A stretch of DNA of 64,000 bases from UBA2705 sp963977105 (GTDB taxonomy: Bacteria > Pseudomonadota > Alphaproteobacteria > Micavibrionales > Micavibrionaceae): assembly GCA_963977105.1 (NCBI GenBank), contig CAXBNI010000001.1, positions 682,001 through 746,000 of the forward strand, read 5' to 3'. The position numbers and the translations under genes were made by a program. Position 1 is the first letter of the stretch, and each line of letters opens with the position of its first letter. The notes under the pieces are model-generated. The model did no database searches. It was not told where the DNA came from and was given only the letters and a program-made list of their open reading frames with translations. Shown piece after piece: positions 26,106 to 35,182 of the stretch.

Positions 26106-27377
26106 ATGCGTTATTTGCCACTATCACAACAAAACCGTGAAGATATGCTCACTGCGACAGGCGCAAAAGACCTGCGCGCCTTGTTTAAAGATGTCCCTGA
26201 CAGCGCATATAATGATAATTTGATCGAATCTTTACCTGCCCATAAAAGCGAGATGGATGTTGAACGCATAATGAATAACTATGCGCAGAAAAACATTAGC
26301 GCCGCGCATGCGCCTTTCTTTCTTGGCGGCGGCGTGTATTACCATCACATCCCTGCGAGCGTAGACCACATTATTCAGCGCAGTGAGTTTTTAACTGCCT
26401 ATACCCCTTATCAGCCCGAAATCGCACAAGGCACATTGCAGGTTATCTATGAATACCAGACCATGATCGCAAAGCTTACGGGGCAAGATATCGCCAATGC
26501 ATCCTTATATGATGGCGCAACAGCCCTCGCGGAATCAGCATTAATGGCTATGCGCGTCAAGCGCCGCGACAAAGTCATCGTCGCCAATGAACTGCATCCA
26601 GATTATAAAGAAACCTTAGAAACATATTTGAACAACGATAACTTTGCCACCGAAGACGAAAGCGAAAATATCGCCGCTATCATCGTCCAGTCACCTGACT
26701 TTTTTGGCAAACCTGAAAAATATGCGCCTTGGCGCGCAAAGGCCGATGCACTAGATGCACTGCTAATCATTGTCGTTACAGAGATTGTCTCCCTTGGCAT
26801 GCTGCCGACGCCAACCTGCGCCGACATTGTTTGCGGCGAAGGTCAAAGCATTGGGCTGCCGATGAGCTTTGGCGGGCCGCATTTAGGATTCTTTGCTTGC
26901 AAGAAGGATTATCTAAGACAGGTCCCCGGACGCTTATGCGGGCGCACGAAAGACCTCGACGGTCACGATAGCTACGTCCTGACCCTTTCAACCCGTGAAC
27001 AACACATCCGCCGCGATAAAGCGACATCCAATATTTGCACGAACCAAGGCCTCTGCGCCCTTGCCTTCACAGCACATATGAGCTTGCTTGGTGATCTCGG
27101 CTTCCGCCAGCTGGCGCAGCTCAACCACGAAAAAGCCTGTGAACTCGCCGATAAACTCAGTGCCATAGACGGCATAGAGGTTGAGAACACGGCCTTCTTT
27201 AACGAGTTTGTCATTACCCTGCCCATCAGCGCAGAAATCGCCGTCAACCAACTCGCCGCCCAAGGTATCATCGCAGGCCTAGCCCTCAATCAAAACCGCC
27301 TCCTCCTGTGCGCCACCGAAGTCACAACCGAAGATGACATGAATGCTCTCGCATCAGGATTGAAAACTTTATTGTAA
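26106..27377 (+). CDS. gcvPA: Glycine dehydrogenase (decarboxylating) subunit 1
   Basis: N-terminal half of the split P-protein of the glycine cleavage system, which decarboxylates glycine onto lipoyl-GcvH. The 423-residue product starts MRYLPLSQQNREDML and has the family blocks FLGGGVYYHHIPASVD, TAYTPYQPEIAQGTLQ, MSFGGPHLGFFACK and REQHIRRDKATSNICTNQ. It is a little shorter than the usual 440-450. The partner gcvPB lies 1.1 kb downstream, after an unrelated gene. No gcvT or gcvH is nearby and I see no glycine riboswitch upstream. The last 450 bases use noticeably more C-ending codons than the first part. Confidence 0.95.
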   Translation: MRYLPLSQQNREDMLTATGAKDLRALFKDVPDSAYNDNLIESLPAHKSEMDVERIMNNYAQKNISAAHAPFFLGGGVYYHHIPASVDHIIQRSEFLTAYTPYQPEIAQGTLQVIYEYQTMIAKLTGQDIANASLYDGATALAESALMAMRVKRRDKVIVANELHPDYKETLETYLNNDNFATEDESENIAAIIVQSPDFFGKPEKYAPWRAKADALDALLIIVVTEIVSLGMLPTPTCADIVCGEGQSIGLPMSFGGPHLGFFACKKDYLRQVPGRLCGRTKDLDGHDSYVLTLSTREQHIRRDKATSNICTNQGLCALAFTAHMSLLGDLGFRQLAQLNHEKACELADKLSAIDGIEVENTAFFNEFVITLPISAEIAVNQLAAQGIIAGLALNQNRLLLCATEVTTEDDMNALASGLKTLL

Positions 27378-27537
27378 GCCCCGCATAAGGATTTCCCGTT
27401 GATAACTCTGTGCAGGGAATTGAGGATGCTTAAGGGTTAATGGTAACATTTACCTATAGTCATAAAATTCTTTATGGCGATTCTTACCTTTTCCATCCGA
27501 ATATTCATTCGTAGTTATCAAAAAGAAGAGCGCGCAC

Positions 27538-28377
27538 ATGCACAGTGATATTAGCAGCACAGACTACCCTTATAGCATCAATACTTCAGACCATTATGTT
27601 ATTCATGGCCTGTTAAATGCGCCACAAAATACACAGATAACCGATTTACATTCAAAAATTGTTATTCTTCCTGTCTTGCAAGATACAGGTCTTCATACTC
27701 ATTTAGCGCATAGTCAGCGCAAGTTTTTTAATCAAAACGGTTATGACGTATTACGTATTTCCTTTTCGAGCCTCAATCAAAATGGCCGCTGCTTTCAAGA
27801 CGTCACATTGGGCCATATGGCGAGCGACATGCGCCAGATTTGCGCTGATTTACGTCAATCCTATGATAATATATTCATAGCCGCGCATGGGCTAAGCAGC
27901 TTTGCCGTTGCATTATCTAATGCAGATTGTGATGGGCAGTCTCTTATTGAGCCCTGCTTTGTCCCATATGAAAACTTTGTCGAGTCCGGCTATACTTACC
28001 GCCGTGACTTGAACATGTACCAAAGTCTAATGAACCCAATGGAATGCTTAAGCACCCGCCTTGTCGAAAGCTGTAAGTTATTTGACCATGCATCATGCCG
28101 TGCAATGATCCAGTCAATGGACAAGCCTTCGCAGTTTATCTGGGCTGAAAATGGTCTTGGTGAGAATATGTCCGCGCTTTATAAAGCTTATCTCAACACC
28201 CATGCACAAAGCGTAACTATCACGGGCGCTGACCATAATTTCAATGCCGCGAACAGCATTGAAAAAGCAATGGAGCAAAGCTTAGAATGGTTTAATTACT
28301 GTAATCACATGTATATTATATCCGCCCTTACGGCCGCGCCAGACGCTTATAAATTACCCACATATACAGTGAATTAA
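27538..28377 (+). CDS. Alpha/beta-hydrolase-like protein lacking the nucleophile
   Basis: The 279-residue protein has the look of an alpha/beta-hydrolase: strand-turn patterns (KIVILPVLQDT), YDVLRISFSSLNQNG after strand 4, and GADHNF (residues 230-235) near the C-terminus as in the catalytic His loop. At the nucleophile elbow it reads AAHGLSSFAVAL, with Gly118 where GHSxGG has Ser, so a classical serine hydrolase mechanism looks impossible. It may be a pseudoenzyme or a different fold. It sits between gcvPA and gcvPB on the same strand, with a 160-base gap before it and 83 bases after. Confidence 0.7.
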   Translation: MHSDISSTDYPYSINTSDHYVIHGLLNAPQNTQITDLHSKIVILPVLQDTGLHTHLAHSQRKFFNQNGYDVLRISFSSLNQNGRCFQDVTLGHMASDMRQICADLRQSYDNIFIAAHGLSSFAVALSNADCDGQSLIEPCFVPYENFVESGYTYRRDLNMYQSLMNPMECLSTRLVESCKLFDHASCRAMIQSMDKPSQFIWAENGLGENMSALYKAYLNTHAQSVTITGADHNFNAANSIEKAMEQSLEWFNYCNHMYIISALTAAPDAYKLPTYTVN

Positions 28378-28460
28378 TCACGCGCCCCTATAGGCAATTT
28401 TGCGTATCCGATTTATATTAATCTCATTGTAAAATTTTAAATTTAGACATTCACTTATGG

Positions 28461-30005
28461 ATGGACAGATATATGAGCGCGGATATGGCTATAGATCAAC
28501 ACACACAACATAAGCCTTCAAATGATTACGACCTCACAGATGATCGTAACAGAGGGCTGCATTACGAAGAGCCTTTCTTGTGGGACTTACCGCAGACGGA
28601 CCACAGCGGCGTTGATTTAAAGCCCCTTAAAGGCAATATCAATCGCACGGGGCTAGATATGCGCGCGGATACGGGACTGCCGAATTTGAGCGAGCCACAA
28701 ATCATGCGCCATTTTGTTCGCATGTCGACGCGTAATTACTCTATCGATCACGGCTTTTTTCCGCTTGGTTCATGTACAATGAAGCATAATCCGCGCATTA
28801 ATGAAAAAGTGGCCCGACTTGCTGGGTTTGCACATATTCACCCCTCTCAGCCCCCTCAAACGGTTCAGGGCGCACTTGAATTAATGCATGAACTGCAAGA
28901 CTGGCTCGCCAAGCTTACAGGGCTTAACGGCGTTGCTCTTTCCCCTGCGGCAGGTGCGCATGGCGAATATGCGGGTATCATGACGATCCGCGCCAAGCTG
29001 CTTGATGCTGGGCAGATACATAAAGACACGATTTTAATTCCCGATTCTGCGCATGGGACAAACCCCGCAACAGCAGCGATGTGTGGCTTTAAAGTTAAAA
29101 CGATATCGACCAAGGAAACAGGCCGCCTAAGCGTTGCTGCGTTTAAAGACGCACTTGGTGATGGCCAAAATATTGCTGGCATGATGGTGACAAACCCGAA
29201 TACTTGCGGCTTGTTTGAAAACGATATTATTGAGATCTCAAAATTACTGCATGATGCCGGCGGTTATTTTTACTGCGACGGGGCAAATTTCAATGCACTT
29301 GTTGGCCGTGTGAAGCCAGCGGATTTTGGCGTTGATGTCATGCATATTAATTTGCACAAAACATTTTCAACTCCGCATGGCGGCGGCGGCCCAGGCTCTG
29401 GGCCAATATGCTGCACAGATGAACTTGCCCCTTATTTGCCTGTGCCACTTATCGCAAAGGATGATGATGGATCATTCAAACTGGTTGATAAAGACGCGCT
29501 CCCGACATCTATGGGGCGCCTACGCGGCTTTAATGGCCAGTTTGGTATGCATGTGCGCGCGTTAAGTTATATGCTGTCTCACGGCAATGACGGGCTGCGC
29601 CAAGTTTCTGGTGACGCTGTTCTGGCGGCGAATTACATTTTAAGCCAGCTTCAGGATGATTATCACGTCCCTTTCGAAGGCCCGTGTATGCACGAAGCTT
29701 TGCTTTCAGAAAAATGGTTAAAAGAACATGGTGTCACTACATTAGACGTCGCCAAAACGCTGATCGAATTTGGTATGCACCCGATGACGGTTTATTTCCC
29801 ATTAGTTGTTAGTGGCGCGATGCTGATTGAACCAACGGAAACCGAAACTAAGGAAAGCATGGATCGCTTTATTGCCGTGATGAAAATGATCGCGCAGAAA
29901 GCCAAAGACGGCGACGGCGATATATTCCACAGCTACCCCGTAAACACGCCGCGCAAGCGTCTAGATGAGGTTCTCGCTGCACGTAACCCCATACTCAATG
30001 GTTAG
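28461..30005 (+). CDS. gcvPB: Glycine dehydrogenase (decarboxylating) subunit 2
   Basis: C-terminal, PLP-carrying half of the split P-protein. The 514-residue product shows FFPLGSCTMKHNPRINE, the SAHGTNPATAAMCGF block and the PLP lysine in HINLHKTFSTPHGGGGPGSG (Lys300), which forms the Schiff base with pyridoxal phosphate. The true start may be Met6 (28476); the extra residues are not conserved. Length is typical. Together with gcvPA it makes a complete P-protein. Confidence 0.96.
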   Translation: MDRYMSADMAIDQHTQHKPSNDYDLTDDRNRGLHYEEPFLWDLPQTDHSGVDLKPLKGNINRTGLDMRADTGLPNLSEPQIMRHFVRMSTRNYSIDHGFFPLGSCTMKHNPRINEKVARLAGFAHIHPSQPPQTVQGALELMHELQDWLAKLTGLNGVALSPAAGAHGEYAGIMTIRAKLLDAGQIHKDTILIPDSAHGTNPATAAMCGFKVKTISTKETGRLSVAAFKDALGDGQNIAGMMVTNPNTCGLFENDIIEISKLLHDAGGYFYCDGANFNALVGRVKPADFGVDVMHINLHKTFSTPHGGGGPGSGPICCTDELAPYLPVPLIAKDDDGSFKLVDKDALPTSMGRLRGFNGQFGMHVRALSYMLSHGNDGLRQVSGDAVLAANYILSQLQDDYHVPFEGPCMHEALLSEKWLKEHGVTTLDVAKTLIEFGMHPMTVYFPLVVSGAMLIEPTETETKESMDRFIAVMKMIAQKAKDGDGDIFHSYPVNTPRKRLDEVLAARNPILNG

Positions 30006-30100
30006 GGGACAAAGCGCCCCATATGAGTTTACAGGTTGCAGAGCATAGTTAACTATGCTACTTAATGTACATAATAAATAAAAACAATAAGAGCAGGTAT

Positions 30101-30703
30101 ATGGGAGAGCACAGTAAACTCTCATCAGATTTCAATGGGAAAACTCCACGCGTGAGATTCGTTATATTGCCGCGTGAGTTATATGATTCCTATCTCGAAT
30201 TTTATCGTTTAGCCCGTGATGTGAGCATCAAGGCTGAAGAAACCATCATGTGCGGCACACATCAATATGCTATGTTTAATGGTCGCAAGCACTTTCAAAA
30301 CATGCCAAATGAAGCCATGTTTTTGAACGTCATACATGAATTTCAAGACCGTATAAAAGAGCACAAAACCTATATACACAATGCAAAAAAGCGTGAATTT
30401 AACTGCGGACGCGAACCACATGAATATGTGTATATAACGCATAAACAAGCACAGGAATATTATGCGCTGTTAGAAGATGCCAATGTGATCTTTAATAATA
30501 CAATTAGCGGTGTGTGGAATACAGATTACTTAAAAAATATGACCCACCTAAAAGAGCATGGACGCCCCTATGATGGGAAAACCTGCCTACAGGAACTGTT
30601 TAACATGGCTGTCAGTATAATCAAAATACAGCAAATCACAGACGAGCTCGTCAATGACGGTCTGGTTATTCCTGAATGGAAGGCCTTCGTCAAAGCGCCC
30701 TAA
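30101..30703 (+). CDS. Unknown protein with aromatic, His-rich N-terminal half
   Basis: A 200-residue protein that I do not recognise. I prefer the ATG at 30101, with an AGG a few bases upstream, over the ATG at 30065. It is soluble, with many Tyr, His and Asn and mostly helical-looking segments. No recognisable motif, signal peptide or membrane segment. It is followed directly after the stop codon by a long palindromic element (30704-30746). Confidence 0.6.
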   Translation: MGEHSKLSSDFNGKTPRVRFVILPRELYDSYLEFYRLARDVSIKAEETIMCGTHQYAMFNGRKHFQNMPNEAMFLNVIHEFQDRIKEHKTYIHNAKKREFNCGREPHEYVYITHKQAQEYYALLEDANVIFNNTISGVWNTDYLKNMTHLKEHGRPYDGKTCLQELFNMAVSIIKIQQITDELVNDGLVIPEWKAFVKAP

Positions 30704-30746
30704 GGGTCAGGTCTCATAAATACGTATAATGTATAGAGTCTGACCC
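30704..30746. repeat. REP-like palindromic element
   Basis: GGGTCAG at 30704-30710 and CTGACCC at 30740-30746 form an inverted pair. CTC and GAG continue the stem with small bulges, and a 20-base AT-rich interior is itself partly palindromic. It begins at the base after a stop codon and has no T tract. The GGGTCAG(A)CTC arm resembles palindromes that I recall being associated with REP-associated tyrosine transposases; only one copy is in the window. Confidence 0.45.
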
Positions 30747-30872
30747 TAAGCCCCAGATTTCTATTGACCTCATATGAAATATATTTAATCTGACCTTTCT
30801 GTTTTAAAATACACAAAAGTTTTCACGGTTTAGAAAAAAATAAATCCCCCTTAGACAAAGGAAATAAGAATA

Positions 30873-31349
30873 ATGGAAAAAATTCCAGTAACAAAAAAAG
30901 GACATGCGGTTTTAGAAGCAGAGCTAAAACACCTTAAATCTGTACGCCGCCCAGAAGTCATTGAAGCTATTGCAACGGCTCGCGAACATGGTGATTTGTC
31001 AGAAAACGCAGAATACCACGCCGCGCGTGAACAGCAGAGCTTTATTGAAGGCCGCATCAGGGAGCTTGAAGCCGTGATGTCACGTGCACAGATCATTGAC
31101 CCACTAAGCATGGTTGGCCATGATACTGTTAAATTTGGCGCAACTGTAACCGTCATTGACGAAGACACAGAAGAAGAAACCCAGTACCAAATCGTTGGTG
31201 AACACGAAGCTGATGCGGATAATGGCAAGCTTTCCATTACTGCGCCAATTTGCCGTGCGATGATTGGCAAAGGCGAAGGTGATAGCATTTCTGTTGTCAC
31301 ACCAAAAGGCGGGAAAGATTACGAAATCCTATCCGTTAGCTACGTTTAA
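30873..31349 (+). CDS. greA: Transcription elongation factor GreA
   Basis: Secondary-channel factor that stimulates RNA polymerase to cleave backtracked transcripts. The 158-residue product has an N-terminal coiled coil whose tip carries GDLSENAEYH (residues 40-49, with Asp41 and Glu44 as in E. coli) and the C-terminal FKBP-like domain ending in YEILSVSYV. AAGGA precedes the ATG at good spacing. A TTGACC/TTTAAT pair at about 30764-30789 may be its promoter. Confidence 0.97.
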   Translation: MEKIPVTKKGHAVLEAELKHLKSVRRPEVIEAIATAREHGDLSENAEYHAAREQQSFIEGRIRELEAVMSRAQIIDPLSMVGHDTVKFGATVTVIDEDTEEETQYQIVGEHEADADNGKLSITAPICRAMIGKGEGDSISVVTPKGGKDYEILSVSYV

Positions 31350-31370
31350 AACGCAGCACGCCACAGCATT

Positions 31371-31405
31371 AAAAAACCGCCAGAGCAATACACTCTGGCG
31401 GTTTT
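31371..31405. terminator. Bidirectional terminator, greA / adenosine deaminase gene
   Basis: Perfect nine-base arms CCGCCAGAG and CTCTGGCGG around a seven-base loop with flanking A and T runs. It lies between the convergent greA and deaminase genes. Confidence 0.93.
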
Positions 31406-31428
31406 CGTTTATCTGGTTTGATCGCCGA

Positions 31429-32535
31429 CTATTTTAAAACAGGCTGCGCCTTAGCTTCGGCTGATCCACGATTTTGGACAACGTCTTTGCGCGTATAATT
31501 ATACGCATCTTCGATTAATTCATATGCCCGCTCTACGCATTTCTCTTTAAGGCTGTCTTCTGCAAAGGAGTCTTCAATCGCCATCAGAGTAATGTCCACA
31601 AGCTGTAAGTCCGTAAGACCAAAAGTGTCTTTGGCAATTTGGTATTCTTTACCAATTGTCGTGTTAAAAAATGTTGGGTCATCTGTATTCAATGAAATCC
31701 GCACACCCGCATTGTAAATTTCAGTAATACGGTGGTCTTCCAACTTTGGCACAGCCTTAGAAAAAGCATTGCTTGATAAACAAATCTCACCGTGGAATCT
31801 GGCATCAACGACTTTTTTTACAAGCTCTGGATCCTCCATAATACAGGTAATATGGCCACCGCGCTTTGCGCCAGCGGCCATGGCATCTTTAATGTTTTGC
31901 GGCCCTGCATTTTCGCCTGCATGCATTGAAATCAACAAAGGCTTCTTTTGGTTCTGTTCAATATAATCAAACAAACCCTGATGCCCAGGAATATCACCAA
32001 GCTGTTCAAAATTAGCAAGGTCAAGACCGACAAGGTAAGAATGCGCTGAGTTTGCAACAATCTGCTTTGCTGCCCACCAGTTTTTATCTACAGCTTCTTG
32101 GCTATCGCCGCGCTCTAACGTGGCCTTGCAGCGCGCATAGACGCCGAAATCTTGCTCCGCACGGTCAATACCGCGCTCTAATGCTGCCATCATATCCGCA
32201 AAATCGTAATCAGGAGATTGATGCCACATACCAGGGCAGACGATCATTTCACAATAAACCATGCCTTCTGATGCTGCATTTTTTAAATAACCATAGGTCA
32301 ACGCTTCGTAATCATCGGGTGTTTGCAGGGTCAGCGGCGCCACGGTATCAATACAGTTCAAAAAACCAATAAAATCATCATAATTATATTCAAGAACGCC
32401 ATTTGCGTCTTCGCGAAAAAGCTCACCTAAACGTTCAGGACACGCCGCTTTTACAACGTCATATGCAACAACAGGCTCAATTGCGCCATCAATATGCATG
32501 TGTAGCTCTGCTTTTGGTAGTTTTTGTACTGACAT
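31429..32535 (-). CDS. Adenosine deaminase family protein
   Basis: Zinc hydrolase of the adenosine/adenine deaminase superfamily that turns the 6-amino purine into its oxo form. The 368-residue TIM-barrel product keeps all key residues: His12 and His14 (ELHMHIDG), His205 and Glu208 (MHAGENAG), His228 (RGGHIT) and Asp285/Asp286 (LNTDDPTFF). The family usually has HLHLEG and RIGHG, so this copy is somewhat divergent and its substrate may be adenosine, adenine or a related compound. Purine salvage partners nearby include the adenosine kinase-like gene at 51819. Confidence 0.88.
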   Translation of the reverse strand: MSVQKLPKAELHMHIDGAIEPVVAYDVVKAACPERLGELFREDANGVLEYNYDDFIGFLNCIDTVAPLTLQTPDDYEALTYGYLKNAASEGMVYCEMIVCPGMWHQSPDYDFADMMAALERGIDRAEQDFGVYARCKATLERGDSQEAVDKNWWAAKQIVANSAHSYLVGLDLANFEQLGDIPGHQGLFDYIEQNQKKPLLISMHAGENAGPQNIKDAMAAGAKRGGHITCIMEDPELVKKVVDARFHGEICLSSNAFSKAVPKLEDHRITEIYNAGVRISLNTDDPTFFNTTIGKEYQIAKDTFGLTDLQLVDITLMAIEDSFAEDSLKEKCVERAYELIEDAYNYTRKDVVQNRGSAEAKAQPVLK

Positions 32536-32575
32536 GTTACGTCCTTTGCTTACTTTTACTTTGTTTATGTCTTTA

Positions 32576-33148
32576 TTAGCTTAATAAATCCAAATCACGT
32601 GACTTTTTATCAATATTCTTTTGTGTTTTGCGGCGACGGTTTGCAACATAGCCTGTTATGCCCAAATAGAAAATCGAGCTCGCCATAAATGCAAGCCCTG
32701 CATTTAGCGGCCAGCTTGGCGCATCTAATGTTTGCAGGTAATTATACTGCGAATAGCGACTATATTTCTCGTCACTACAGTGCTCATCTAGCTGTTGATT
32801 ATATGTGTCTTTCAAGTTGAGGATGTCGTCTTGCGACATACCCTTCAAATCCATACCCTCATCATCACCTAAGACGCTGCGGATACAGACCTCTTGCAAA
32901 TCAGCATAATACTCCGTTGGTACAGTGAATGTTTCTGCTTTTATTTGCGCTTTTACCGCATTGTATTCTTCGGGGTCATGTAGCGCCGCAAGGCCAAAGT
33001 GGGTCGCGAATAGAAATGCCGCAATAGCAAGGCCACTTACAGCGGAATCCTTGCCCATCTTCCCCACTTTACTATTAAATGATTGTTCCTTACTGAGGGA
33101 CGTTAAATCATTCTCAATCTTTAAGAGTATTTTTTCTTTTTTCGACAT
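32576..33148 (-). CDS. Membrane protein with two TM helices, unknown
   Basis: A 190-residue protein starting at MSKKEK: a positively charged start, a membrane helix at about 37-55, a roughly 90-residue loop with two cysteines (VCIRS and EHCSD) that could form a disulfide, a second membrane helix near 147-166, and a Lys/Arg-rich tail. The topology suggests both ends in the cytoplasm and the loop in the periplasm. A perfect nine-base hairpin (33153-33176) lies immediately upstream and would overlap the alternative start at 33160. No family recognised. Confidence 0.65.
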   Translation of the reverse strand: MSKKEKILLKIENDLTSLSKEQSFNSKVGKMGKDSAVSGLAIAAFLFATHFGLAALHDPEEYNAVKAQIKAETFTVPTEYYADLQEVCIRSVLGDDEGMDLKGMSQDDILNLKDTYNQQLDEHCSDEKYSRYSQYNYLQTLDAPSWPLNAGLAFMASSIFYLGITGYVANRRRKTQKNIDKKSRDLDLLS

Positions 33149-33152
33149 CCAT

Positions 33153-33176
33153 CGCACCATAGTTGATTATGGTGCG
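33153..33176. repeat. Perfect nine-base inverted repeat at a start site
   Basis: CGCACCATA and TATGGTGCG form a perfect stem with a six-base loop just upstream of the two-TM gene's start on the minus strand; the plus side is followed by four T's. In the minus-strand RNA it would cap the 5' end and hold a GGTG that may serve the ribosome. Confidence 0.6.
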
Positions 33177-33177
33177 T

Positions 33178-33206
33178 TTTGTAACACGCGCACACCATTA
33201 TGTCAA
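33178..33206 (-). promoter_or_regulatory. Candidate sigma70 promoter of the two-TM gene
   Basis: On the minus strand TTGACA at 33206-33201 and TACAAA at 33183-33178 are separated by 17 bases. The predicted start would fall inside the inverted repeat at 33153-33176. Confidence 0.5.
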
Positions 33207-33223
33207 CAAAACTGTGTGCGTAA

Positions 33224-34312
33224 TTACAAACATTGCGCCTTATGACGCAGCCAATGATCAGCAAGAACGCAGGCCAGCATCGCTTCGCAAACTGGTGCGC
33301 CGCGCAGGCCAACACATGGGTCGTGGCGGCCTTTGGTAATAATCTGCGTTTCTTCACCGCTTGCTGTGATGGTATCACGCGGTTTCAGAATTGAGCTTGT
33401 CGGCTTAAAAGCAACGCGGACGATAATGTCCTGCCCTGAACTGATACCGCCTAAAACGCCGCCAGCATGATTGGATGAAAATTCAGCTTCGCCAGTGTTT
33501 TTATTAATGTAAATCTGGTCTGCATTTTCCTCGCCGCCAAGCTCTGCTGCGTGAAATCCTTCACCAATTTCAACGGCCTTTACAGCGTTAATCGACATCA
33601 TCGCTTTGGCTATATCCGCGCTTAATTTATCATAGACTGGCGCCCCGAGGCCCGCAGGGATATTACGCGCACGGATTTCAATGATTGCCCCAGCCGAGCT
33701 GCCTGATTTACGCTTATCATCTAAATAGAGAGAGAATGCATTAACGATATCCGCATCTGGGCAGAAAAATGGATTGTTATCAATCTCGTCATCTCTCCAC
33801 TGTGCCGCATCAGCTTTTAAATCACCAATTTGAACAACGCCAGCGCGGATCGATACATCCTTAGATATTTGCGTTTCCAATATTTTACGTGCAACCGCCC
33901 CTGCCGCCACGCGCATTGCTGTTTCACGTGCAGATGAACGTCCGCCGCCGCGATAATCACGGATACCGTATTTCTGATCATAGGTATAATCCGCATGGCC
34001 GGGACGAAATTTATCTTTAATTTCTGAATAGTCTTTGGAGCGCTGATCTTTATTTTCAATCAACAGGCTAATCGGCGTGCCTGTAGTCTGACCTTCAAAC
34101 ACACCCGACAGGATTTTGACTTGGTCAGGCTCTTTGCGCTGCGTGGTGAATTTTGACTGACCTGGCGCGCGACGATCTAAGTAAGGCTGAATGTCTGCTT
34201 CTGATAAAGCAATCCGCGGCGGAACGCCATCAACAACGCAGCCAATCGCAGGACCATGGCTTTCGCCCCAGCTTATGTATTGAAACAACGTGCCAAATAA
34301 ATTACCGCTCAT
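33224..34312 (-). CDS. aroC: Chorismate synthase
   Basis: Last enzyme of the shikimate pathway; it uses reduced FMN to convert EPSP to chorismate. The 362-residue product has the three family signatures: GESHGPAIGCVVDGVP near the N-terminus, GHADYTYDQKYGIRDYRGGG in the middle, and the later RHDPCVGLRGAPVCEAMLA block. Length is typical. It is divergent from the unknown paralogue pair. Confidence 0.97.
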   Translation of the reverse strand: MSGNLFGTLFQYISWGESHGPAIGCVVDGVPPRIALSEADIQPYLDRRAPGQSKFTTQRKEPDQVKILSGVFEGQTTGTPISLLIENKDQRSKDYSEIKDKFRPGHADYTYDQKYGIRDYRGGGRSSARETAMRVAAGAVARKILETQISKDVSIRAGVVQIGDLKADAAQWRDDEIDNNPFFCPDADIVNAFSLYLDDKRKSGSSAGAIIEIRARNIPAGLGAPVYDKLSADIAKAMMSINAVKAVEIGEGFHAAELGGEENADQIYINKNTGEAEFSSNHAGGVLGGISSGQDIIVRVAFKPTSSILKPRDTITASGEETQIITKGRHDPCVGLRGAPVCEAMLACVLADHWLRHKAQCL

Positions 34313-34396
34313 ATCTTGACTTTTCCATAATTGTTAAGTATAAAGTTATGATAATTTTAGATCTAAAAAATGACTTAGTACAGGGTAAAGTCTTTC

Positions 34397-35182
34397 ATGA
34401 TTGTCGAAATACTCGAAAATCAATTTCGCGACACGCTTTTTGACGAAAAGGGGCAGATTGACCACTTAGCGCCGCTTTTTGAGCGCACTGGTATTCCCTG
34501 CCCTAAAGTTGATGAAGTGCAGCTTACCCGCGAGGGCGGTTTTAACCTGTTCCTCAATGAATATAATGCCGTATTACGTTTCTATCCGCGTGCGCTTTAT
34601 TTATATAAACACGCCGATGTGGACGAACACATTATCATGAATGAACATTTATACCATGCTCGTATTTTACCTTATATTGGATGCGTTAATTTCGAAAACT
34701 TCACAATGCAGCTTATGCCCGGCGTTGCTCTATGTGATGAATTTTGTCATAGCATCACATTACGCCAAGAGTTTAATAGCGCCTTTAGCGACGATATAGA
34801 CTGCATTAACGCTAATGTCGGCTACAAGTCACCATTAGAGCGTAACTTTGAAACCGCGACATTATTGGACACTGTGTGCGCAACAAGATTCCCACAAAAG
34901 CACAATAATTACCTTGCGCGAAAACAAGATAGCATCTTAGAAAACTTCGCCGATTATGACGATTTACAGAAAGCATTTTATGATTGCTGGACAAACGATA
35001 ATGCCGAAGCCATGCAAACGTTCTGGGCGCAACTAAGGCAAGAAGCAGACCAAGATAACCGCCTGTACTCAGGCTGGCTTGAAGAAAGCATAAAGACGCT
35101 GCAAAACGTCAATATGACCAAGCACTGGTTTATCGAAAAATCCAGAGCCTACCATCAGCGCACCTTTGAAAACGCCCCATAA
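34397..35182 (+). CDS. Unknown protein, tandem paralogue 1
   Basis: A 261-residue protein homologous to its neighbour at 35353. Shared features in the same order: start MIVEI, a GFNLFLN-Y block followed by VLR-YP (around residues 48-65), a Q-MPGV motif near 110-116, an N-GYKS/N-GFRS segment, LLDTV, an LQ-FY-W cluster and GWL(D/E)E near the C-terminus. The family is not recognised; the GFNLF...VLR pattern is faintly kinase-like but no catalytic motif is evident. No export signal. Divergent from aroC. Confidence 0.7.
   Translation: MIVEILENQFRDTLFDEKGQIDHLAPLFERTGIPCPKVDEVQLTREGGFNLFLNEYNAVLRFYPRALYLYKHADVDEHIIMNEHLYHARILPYIGCVNFENFTMQLMPGVALCDEFCHSITLRQEFNSAFSDDIDCINANVGYKSPLERNFETATLLDTVCATRFPQKHNNYLARKQDSILENFADYDDLQKAFYDCWTNDNAEAMQTFWAQLRQEADQDNRLYSGWLEESIKTLQNVNMTKHWFIEKSRAYHQRTFENAP

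Noticed and set aside
26900..27350. C-rich codon use in the 3' part of gcvPA as a sign of gene transfer
   Set aside because: The protein stays in frame and matches its family throughout; a local codon bias is weak evidence by itself.
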